This document shows, in pieces, positions 1-5,325 of a stretch of DNA of 15,984 nucleotides. The notes beneath the pieces are model-generated. The model was given only the letters and a program-made list of their open reading frames with translations, was not told the DNA's origin and made no database searches. The DNA lies in assembly GCA_024639415.1 (NCBI GenBank), contig JAHEIK010000038.1, forward strand, positions 1 through 15,984, given 5' to 3'. Position numbers and translations under genes: made by a program. The stretch comes from Planctomycetota bacterium. Lineage in GTDB: Bacteria; Planctomycetota; PLA2; JAEUHO01. Position 1 is the stretch's first letter. Each line of letters begins with the position of its first letter.

Positions 1-2
1 CG

Positions 3-476
3 CTCTCGATTCGCGACAACGTGCTGTTCGGCCATCGCCTGCACACGCCGAAGGGCGAGCGGGTGACCAAGGAGGATCACGACGGCATCGTCGAGGAGGC
101 GCTGCGTCAGGTGCTCCTGTGGGATGCTGTGAAGGACATCCTGAAGCGCCCGGCCATCAGCCTGTCCCTCGAGCAGCAGCAGAAGCTCTGCATCGCGCGT
201 CTGCTCCCGGTGAAGCCCACGCTCCTGCTGATGGACGAGCCGTGCTCGGCGCTGGATCCGGCGGCCACCTCGGCGGTCGAGGAGCTGATCTGGGAGCTGA
301 AGGGCAAGTACACGATCGTCATCGTGACCCACAACATGGCCCAGGCCCGCCGCGCCAGCGACGAGTGCATCTTCATGCTGATGGGCAAGGTCGTGGAGCA
401 CGGGCCGACGGACCAGACCTTCGTGACGCCCCAGCACAAGGAGACGGCCGACTACATCGAGGGCCGCTACGGCTAG
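3..476 (+). CDS. pstB: Phosphate ABC transporter ATP-binding protein PstB (5' truncated by window edge)
   Basis: This is the C-terminal 157 residues of the ATPase that powers PstSCAB high-affinity phosphate import at the inner membrane. The reading frame is open from base 3, so the start, Walker A and Q-loop lie outside the window. Visible elements, numbered from base 3, are the helix after the Q-loop (SIRDNVLFG), the QQQKLCIAR segment (58-66), Walker B LLLMDEP (74-80) with Glu79, the D-loop SALD, and the H-loop VTHNM with His110. The end GPTDQTF...YIEGRYG is typical of PstB. One oddity is the ABC signature, which reads LSLEQ (54-58) instead of LSGGQ, so both glycines are missing. A Na+/Pi transporter and phoU follow, as expected for a phosphate locus. 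Identification as PstB is firm; a full Pst system upstream is inferred. Confidence 0.93.
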   Translation, partial: LSIRDNVLFGHRLHTPKGERVTKEDHDGIVEEALRQVLLWDAVKDILKRPAISLSLEQQQKLCIARLLPVKPTLLLMDEPCSALDPAATSAVEELIWELKGKYTIVIVTHNMAQARRASDECIFMLMGKVVEHGPTDQTFVTPQHKETADYIEGRYG

Positions 477-590
477 AGGGCCATTTCCAGGGGTTTGGGT
501 GGCACGCGGCTCGATGCGCTCCGCCGGACCCTCCGAACCTCCTCTTCTACACGGGCGGCGGCTGCTATCTCTCGGACGTCCCCCATGCGG

Positions 591-599
591 AGGGAGGAG
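591..599 (+). promoter_or_regulatory. Strong ribosome binding site fixing the start of the first Na/Pi transporter
   Basis: AGGGAGGAG lies 8 nt before ATG 608. It decides between this start and the much longer in-frame extension that overlaps pstB. A possible -10 box (TATCTC, 566-571) lies upstream in the 131-bp gap after pstB, so the transporter may have its own promoter. I see no Pho-box-like repeats in the gap. Confidence 0.7.
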
Positions 600-607
600 T
601 CCAAGGC

Positions 608-1759
608 ATGCAGCTTCCGCCGCTACCGGCACTTCCGGCAGAGCGTGCGCAGCTACCCACGTGGACGCGTGTGGTGCTGCTGATCGTCCTGCTGGCCCTG
701 TTCCTGCTCGCCATCAAGCTGATGGGCGGCGCCTTCAAGACACTGGGCAAGGATCAGGCGAAGGCGCTGTTCTCGGGCATCGCGAATCCGTTCGCCGGCC
801 TCGCCGTGGGAATCCTCGCAACCGTTCTCGTGCAGTCGTCCTCCGTCACCACCGCCACGACCGTGGCCCTGGTAGGCAGCGGCGAGATCTCGATCGCCCA
901 TGCCGTTCCCATGATCATGGGCGCGAACATCGGCACCTCGATTACGAACACGCTCGTCTCGATGGGGCATATCACGCGGCGGGAGGAGTTCCGGCGGGCC
1001 TTCGCGGGCGCGACGATGCACGACTTCTTCAATCTGATGGCGTTGGCTGTGATGCTGCCTGTCGAACTGGCCACGGGCATGCTCGAGAAGTCCGCTCGCT
1101 GGTTGACGACCCTGATCGCCGCCGACCCGGGCGCCGCCGGGTCGTTCAAGAGCCCGATCAAGGTCTTCTTCGGCGGGATGGCCAAGCACATCCAGAAGTT
1201 CGTGACCGATGTACTGGGGCTGGACGGCTGGTTCGCGGCAGGACTCCTGCTGCTGCTCGCCCTGGTCATGATCGTCGTGGCGCTCCTCTTCATCACACGG
1301 ATCATGCGCACGCTTATGGCCGCTCGCGTCGAGAGGGCGCTGAACGAGGTCCTTGGCAGGCGCGGCGTTCTGGCCATCGTGATCGGCGCGATCATGACCG
1401 TCGCCGTGCAGTCCTCCAGCATCACAACCTCGCTCCTGATTCCCATGATCGGAGCCGGTGTGCTGTCCTTGGAGGCGGCCTTCCCGGTCACCCTCGGGGC
1501 GAACCTGGGAACGACGGTGACTGGGTTGCTCGCTGCGCTCGCTGCGGGACCGGCAGGGCTCACCATCGCCCTTGTACACGCCCTGTTCAACCTGTTGGGC
1601 ATCTTCCTCGTGTACCCGATACCCGCACTTCGCCATCTTCCGATTCGACTTGCCCAGGGCCTGGCGAATCGTGCACTCGAGAATCGCATGTGGGTCGTGG
1701 CCTACATCTTCGGGGTCTTCGTGCTCATGCCGTTGCTCGGTATCCTCCTGTTCAAGTAA
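608..1759 (+). CDS. Na+/phosphate cotransporter family protein (PF02690 type), no PhoU domain
   Basis: A 383-aa integral inner-membrane protein of the NptA/YjbB-like Na/Pi cotransporter family, which imports (or in some members exports) phosphate with sodium. It shows the family's inverted duplication: VLVQSSSVTTATT (QSSS about 76-79) in the first half and VAVQSSSITTSLL (QSSS about 268-271) in the second, each followed by a Gly-rich helix and then GANIGT (106-111) or GANLGT (298-303). Hydrophobic helices cover about 21-38, 60-90, 210-230, 252-285 and 362-382. It stops after the transmembrane core, without the C-terminal PhoU domain many relatives have; a separate phoU starts 22 bp later and probably replaces it. 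ATG 608 is chosen from the Shine-Dalgarno and because the upstream extension is shadow translation of pstB. Transport direction cannot be told from sequence. Confidence 0.9.
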   Translation: MQLPPLPALPAERAQLPTWTRVVLLIVLLALFLLAIKLMGGAFKTLGKDQAKALFSGIANPFAGLAVGILATVLVQSSSVTTATTVALVGSGEISIAHAVPMIMGANIGTSITNTLVSMGHITRREEFRRAFAGATMHDFFNLMALAVMLPVELATGMLEKSARWLTTLIAADPGAAGSFKSPIKVFFGGMAKHIQKFVTDVLGLDGWFAAGLLLLLALVMIVVALLFITRIMRTLMAARVERALNEVLGRRGVLAIVIGAIMTVAVQSSSITTSLLIPMIGAGVLSLEAAFPVTLGANLGTTVTGLLAALAAGPAGLTIALVHALFNLLGIFLVYPIPALRHLPIRLAQGLANRALENRMWVVAYIFGVFVLMPLLGILLFK

Positions 1760-1781
1760 CATCCATGCGAAGGACGCAATC

Positions 1782-2468
1782 ATGTTCAAGTGGCTGAAGC
1801 GAATGGATCCGGAAGCCAGCGGCATCGGAGAGATGGACCGCAAGTTCGGGCGCATGCTCGAGGATGGCCGCCACACTTTCGATCTGGCGTGCAGCGCGTA
1901 CCTCGAGGGTGCCGACGCCAAGCTGGTCCGCGCCGAGCTTGTCAAGACGGACATGGGCATCAACCAGCTCGAGCGGGAGATCCGCCGCGAGCTCATCGTG
2001 CATGCCACCGTGCACGGAGCGTCGGAGTTCCCCGCCGCGTTGATCATGATGAGTCTGACCAAGGATGCCGAGCGGATCGGGGACTACGCCAAGAACATTC
2101 TCGATGTCGCAACGTTCCGGCCCAAGGCGCAGGACGCTCCGTATCACGCACACATGCTGGACCTGAAGAATCGCATCTCGGCGGCGCTGGCTGACGCGCG
2201 CCTGATCTACGACTCGCAGGACGCCGAGCGCGCGGCCGCATTCATCGACAACTCCGAGATCCTCAAGGACGAGTGCGACGACAAGATCGAGGAGATCCTC
2301 GTCGCGAAGGGCGAGCGGAACGTCGAGCCGGCCGAGCCTGCCGCGACGGCTCTCTGCTATCGCTACTTCAAGCGCGTCATCTCGCACGCACGCAACGTCG
2401 TGACCTCGCTGGTCGTTTCCGTGGACCGACTCGACTACTACGACGAGTCCGACGAGACGCGCAACTAG
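1782..2468 (+). CDS. phoU: PhoU-domain phosphate regulatory protein
   Basis: A 228-aa cytosolic all-helical protein. PhoU proteins bind metal clusters and restrain phosphate uptake through Pst or Na/Pi transporters and the PhoR kinase. The first repeat carries the classic signature KDAERIGDYAKN (94-105). The second repeat should carry a similar motif but reads YFKRVISHARNV (195-206), so the conserved acidic residues are gone and one metal site may be lost. The length is close to normal for PhoU (about 215-240 aa). It ends in an acidic tail (DYYDESDETRN). ATG 1782 has GAAGGA (1769-1774) 7 nt upstream, and the gene lies 22 bp after the Na/Pi transporter, so they are probably one transcript. Given this pairing it may regulate the adjacent transporter rather than, or as well as, Pst; that is inference. 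Confidence 0.9.
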   Translation: MFKWLKRMDPEASGIGEMDRKFGRMLEDGRHTFDLACSAYLEGADAKLVRAELVKTDMGINQLEREIRRELIVHATVHGASEFPAALIMMSLTKDAERIGDYAKNILDVATFRPKAQDAPYHAHMLDLKNRISAALADARLIYDSQDAERAAAFIDNSEILKDECDDKIEEILVAKGERNVEPAEPAATALCYRYFKRVISHARNVVTSLVVSVDRLDYYDESDETRN

Positions 2469-2512
2469 CGCGCTTCAAGACGGTTCCGGCGACCCCAGGA
2501 TGCCTCGTCTCG

Positions 2513-2525
2513 GCCCCCGCGGGGC
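2513..2525 (+). terminator. Possible GC hairpin after phoU
   Basis: GCCCC-CGC-GGGGC is a perfect 5-bp stem with a 3-nt loop, 45 bp after the phoU stop. There is no T-run after it, so it is at best a weak or factor-assisted terminator. It lies just upstream of the next promoter-like box. Confidence 0.25.
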
Positions 2526-2544
2526 AGGCCCCACACAGAACGTG

Positions 2545-2550
2545 TATCTT
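2545..2550 (+). promoter_or_regulatory. Candidate -10 box TATCTT for the kinase-mutase operon
   Basis: TATCTT ends 7 nt before ATG 2558. A transcription start about 7 nt downstream of the box would fall at or next to that ATG, giving a leaderless message. No convincing -35 hexamer is visible. The same kind of box recurs before other genes in the window (14863, 15950). Confidence 0.4.
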
Positions 2551-2557
2551 CCGGCGC

Positions 2558-2620
2558 ATGACGCTCGCCTCCACCCGCACAGGAACGCCTGAGACGGTCA
2601 CGGATCGGAGCGGCCGCTAG
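2558..2620 (+). CDS. Possible 20-codon leader ORF coupled to the 2-phosphoglycerate kinase
   Basis: ATG 2558 opens a 20-aa frame ending with TAG at 2618-2620, whose last base is the first base of the kinase GTG start (TAGTG). Six of the 20 residues are Thr. It has no Shine-Dalgarno, but the -10-like box directly before it would place the transcript 5' end at or beside the ATG. If translated, it would couple translation to the GTG start. It could also be a chance frame in a GC-rich 5' UTR; only conservation or ribosome profiling would tell. Confidence 0.3.
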   Translation: MTLASTRTGTPETVTDRSGR

Positions 2621-3801
2621 TGGCGCGCCCGGTCGTCATCGACGAGTCCGAGGGGACCCGCTTCCCGTTCCTGCGCGGCATCCTGACCCGCTCGCTGCAG
2701 GAAGCAGGCGTGCCGTTCGAAGAGGCGTACGCCATCGCTTCCGAAATTCGCGTTCAGATCGACGAGGTCGGAGAGCTGACGACGGACGGCATTCGTGCGC
2801 GCGTGACTCCGCGCTTGGAGGCCTACGGCCCGGAGGTCATCCAGCGTTACCTGGGCCCGCCGACGCCGGCGTCCATCCAGATCCGCTACTCGGACGGGCA
2901 TGAGACTCCGTTCTCACGCGGGCACCACCGCATGAGCCTCGTCTCGTGCGGGCTGGCGCCAGACCAGGCAGCGGATGTGGCAGCCCGCATCTACGAAGAT
3001 CTCGTCGGTCACGGCGTCAAGGAGATCACCTCCAGCAAGCTTCGTCATCTCACGCACCGCCATCTCACGACCGACCTGGGCGCAGACGCGGCGCGCCAGT
3101 ACCTCGTGTGGCAGGAGTTCCAGCGTTCGAAGCGACCGCTTGTCGTCATCCTGGGAGGTGCCGTCGGCAGCGGCAAGAGCACGATCGCGGCGCAGATCGC
3201 ACACCGCCTCGAGATCGTCCGCACGCAGTCGACGGACATGCTGCGCGAGGTCATGCGCATGATGGTGCCGGAGCGCCTCATGCCGGCGCTGCACACGTCG
3301 ACGTTCAAGGCCTGGGAGGCGCTCCCCGCCGGCGAGGGCAACGGCAAGGACACCCACGCTGCGCTCGTCGACGGCTTCCTGACCCAGGCCGAACTCGTGT
3401 CGGTCGCGTGCGAAGCCGTGATCCGGCGCGCTCTGCGTGAGCGCGTCTCGCTCGTGATCGAAGGCGTGCACGCACACCCCGGCCTCATGCGTGGGCTCGA
3501 GGAAGAGGCAGGCGCCGACGCGATCTTCGTCCGCGTCATGCTCGCCGTGCTCAAGCCGCGCGAGCTGAAGGCGCGTATCAAGGGCCGTGGCAAGCGCGAG
3601 CCGGATCGCCGGGCGAAGCGCTACCTCAACTACTTCGATCAGATCTGGGACCTGCAGCAGTTCATGCTCTCCGAGGCCGACCAGCTCGGCGTGCCGATCG
3701 TCGCCAACGAGGAGTTGGAGGACACGGTGCACCAGGTCATGACCATCCTCATGGCCAAGCTGGCGGACGAGTTCCAGGGCACGCCGGACGACGTCTTCTG
3801 A
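2620..3801 (+). CDS. 2-phosphoglycerate kinase-like P-loop kinase with two ATP-cone-like N-terminal repeats
   Basis: A 393-aa cytosolic protein. In methanogens this family (COG2074) phosphorylates 2-phosphoglycerate to 2,3-bisphosphoglycerate, the precursor of cyclic 2,3-bisphosphoglycerate. The kinase half has Walker A GGAVGSGKST (179-188), STDMLREV with Asp206, a VIEGVHAHPG strand (279-287), a basic lid GRGKREPDRRAKRYL and a C-terminal IWDLQQF...GVPIVAN segment, all as in that family. Residues about 16-78 and 97-162 look like two copies of one ATP-cone-like module (FPFLRG...QRYL and TPFSRG...RQYL); usual members seem to have one. The start is GTG with GGAG at 2606-2609; no better in-frame start is seen. 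It overlaps the mutase by 1 nt (TGATG), so they are co-translated. Substrate is inferred from family and from the partner gene, whose product is 2-phosphoglycerate. Confidence 0.82.
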   Translation: MARPVVIDESEGTRFPFLRGILTRSLQEAGVPFEEAYAIASEIRVQIDEVGELTTDGIRARVTPRLEAYGPEVIQRYLGPPTPASIQIRYSDGHETPFSRGHHRMSLVSCGLAPDQAADVAARIYEDLVGHGVKEITSSKLRHLTHRHLTTDLGADAARQYLVWQEFQRSKRPLVVILGGAVGSGKSTIAAQIAHRLEIVRTQSTDMLREVMRMMVPERLMPALHTSTFKAWEALPAGEGNGKDTHAALVDGFLTQAELVSVACEAVIRRALRERVSLVIEGVHAHPGLMRGLEEEAGADAIFVRVMLAVLKPRELKARIKGRGKREPDRRAKRYLNYFDQIWDLQQFMLSEADQLGVPIVANEELEDTVHQVMTILMAKLADEFQGTPDDVF

Positions 3802-5150
3802 TGGGGGCGCAGGGGACGACAGAGCAGCCGATCCATCGGAGGCGAATCCTCTTCGTCGTCGTGGACGGCCTCGGCGACCTGCCGATCGCCGCCCTCGGGG
3901 GCGACACGCCGCTGGAGGCGGCGAGCACCCCGATCTGCGATGGCTGGGTCGCAGCCGGTCAGTGTGGGCTCGTGGATCCCCTCGAGCCGGGGATCACGGT
4001 GGAGACGCACGCGGGCACGGGGACCCTGATGGGGCTCACGGGGGCCGATGTCGCGGGCATGGCGCGGGGGCCGATCGAAGCTGCGGGCGCCGGCCTGGAG
4101 CTTGCCGAGGGCGACATCGCCCTGCGCTGCAACTTCGCCACGATCGTGCACGATGGGGGCGAGTTCGTCATTCGTGACCGTCGCGCGGGGCGCATCGAGG
4201 GGCGAACGGCCGAGCTCGCAGCGGCTGTGAACGGCATCCCCGCGGAGGACGGCATCACGTCCGTGCTCGCACCCCTGAGCCAGCACCGAGCGGTGTTGCG
4301 TCTGTCGGGGAGCGGCCTCTCCGCCGAAGTCTCGGACACCGATCCGGGCGTCGGCGGGCAGCCTCAGACGGTGCGGTGGAGCCGAGCCCTGCGGACGGGC
4401 GATGCGGCTGCCGAGCGCACGGCAGCCGCCCTCAACCGCTTCCTGCGCCGTGCGAGCGCCTTGCTCACGGCGCATCCCCTGAACCGGGACCGCGCCAGCC
4501 GCGGACTCGCCGCGGCCAGCGGCCTGCTGACGCGCGGCGCCGGCGCGGTGCATCCCGTATCGGGTCTGATCACACGCCTTGGGATGCGAGGCGCCGTCGT
4601 GGCCGGCGACCGTACCGTGCTCGGCCTTGGGGCGCTGCTGGGCTTCACGCCGATCGTCGACCCGGCATTCACGGGGCTGCTGGAGACCGATCTCGACGCC
4701 AAGGTCATTGCGGCCCGCAAGGCGCTGGAGACGCACGACGTCGTGTGGCTGCACGCGAAGGGCTCCGACATCGCTGCCCACGATCGCAAACCCGAAGCCA
4801 AGCGCGACTACCTCGAGCGGCTCGATGCCGCCCTCGCCTCATTCGTCGGAGCGGACCTCGTCATCGCCGTCGCGGCCGACCACACGACGGACAGCAACAC
4901 GGGCTGTCACACAAGCGACCCCGTGCCGGTGCTGCTGCACCATGTCGGCGGGCGGCGCGACGATGCCACGAGCTTTGGCGAGCGCGCATGCATGCGTGGA
5001 GGCCTCGGGAGGCTGCGCTCGAGCGAGTTCCTGCGCGTGCTCCTCAGTGCCGCCGGCTGGCTTCCCATAGCGCAGCGCCCGCCAGCGGGTGACGCTGCGG
5101 AGAAGCGGAGCGAGGGTTCGCGGGACGAGGCGCGCACGCGCGAAGGCTAG
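3801..5150 (+). CDS. apgM: 2,3-bisphosphoglycerate-independent phosphoglycerate mutase, archaeal type (ApgM family)
   Basis: A 449-aa member of the alkaline-phosphatase superfamily that interconverts 3- and 2-phosphoglycerate using two divalent metals. Motifs: ILFVVVDGLGD (16-26) with metal ligand Asp22; THAGTGTLMGL (69-79), the region expected to hold the Ser/Thr nucleophile (Thr69 or Thr73, not certain); KGSDIAAHD (about residue 319 on) and ADHTTDSNTGCHTSDPVPV (about 357 on) with the late Asp/His metal ligands. This is the COG3635 type, not the longer GpmI type. ATG overlaps the kinase stop (TGATG) and there is no clear Shine-Dalgarno, so translation probably depends on coupling. The last ~30 residues (after GWLPIA) are low-complexity and charged. 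The stop TAG lies in the first bases of the palindromic element at 5147. Confidence 0.88.
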   Translation: MGAQGTTEQPIHRRRILFVVVDGLGDLPIAALGGDTPLEAASTPICDGWVAAGQCGLVDPLEPGITVETHAGTGTLMGLTGADVAGMARGPIEAAGAGLELAEGDIALRCNFATIVHDGGEFVIRDRRAGRIEGRTAELAAAVNGIPAEDGITSVLAPLSQHRAVLRLSGSGLSAEVSDTDPGVGGQPQTVRWSRALRTGDAAAERTAAALNRFLRRASALLTAHPLNRDRASRGLAAASGLLTRGAGAVHPVSGLITRLGMRGAVVAGDRTVLGLGALLGFTPIVDPAFTGLLETDLDAKVIAARKALETHDVVWLHAKGSDIAAHDRKPEAKRDYLERLDAALASFVGADLVIAVAADHTTDSNTGCHTSDPVPVLLHHVGGRRDDATSFGERACMRGGLGRLRSSEFLRVLLSAAGWLPIAQRPPAGDAAEKRSEGSRDEARTREG

Positions 5151-5325
5151 GCTCTGTTTGGAAACAGCTCGTCGCGAGCCCGTGGAGGCCGAAGCGAGCC
5201 GGTAGCGCGACGAGGAATCGCGCCGGAGGCGTGCTTCTGCACGTTGAGGGCGCGATTCCGAGTTGGGCTCCGGAGGAGCGAGAGCATCCGCGGGCGCAGC
5301 AGAGGAGTTTCCAAGCAGAGCCTAG
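5147..5325. repeat. 179-bp nested palindromic element between convergent genes (MITE-like or bidirectional terminator)
   Basis: The terminal 19-mers 5147-5165 and 5307-5325 are inverted repeats matching at 18 of 19 positions; the one difference would be a G-U pair in RNA. Inside them lies a second stem, 5214-5224 with 5249-5259 (GGAATCGCGCC and its complement), and at the centre a CGTGC-TTCT-GCACG hairpin (5230-5243). All three levels are centred at about 5236. Each shoulder also folds: GCTCG/CGAGC at 5167-5179 and GCTCC/GGAGC at 5267-5279. Both ends read CTAG, and these contain the stop codons of apgM (5148-5150) and of the minus-strand transporter (5322-5324). No ORF or transposase is seen inside. 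The ends would fit a small non-autonomous transposon with a TA or CTAG target duplication; a structured bidirectional terminator is the other reading. Confidence 0.75.

Noticed and set aside
119..607. In-frame N-terminal extension of the first Na/Pi transporter
   Set aside because: It overlaps pstB in another frame, and AGGGAGGAG before ATG 608 gives a normal family start.
477..607. Pho box upstream of the Na/Pi transporter
   Set aside because: I looked for tandem CTGTCAT-like repeats and found none; the organism may also use a different box.
653..2062. 469-aa minus-strand frame across the first Na/Pi transporter and phoU
   Set aside because: It crosses two well-supported genes and is rich in Arg, His, Gln and Asp, typical of antisense translation in GC-rich DNA.
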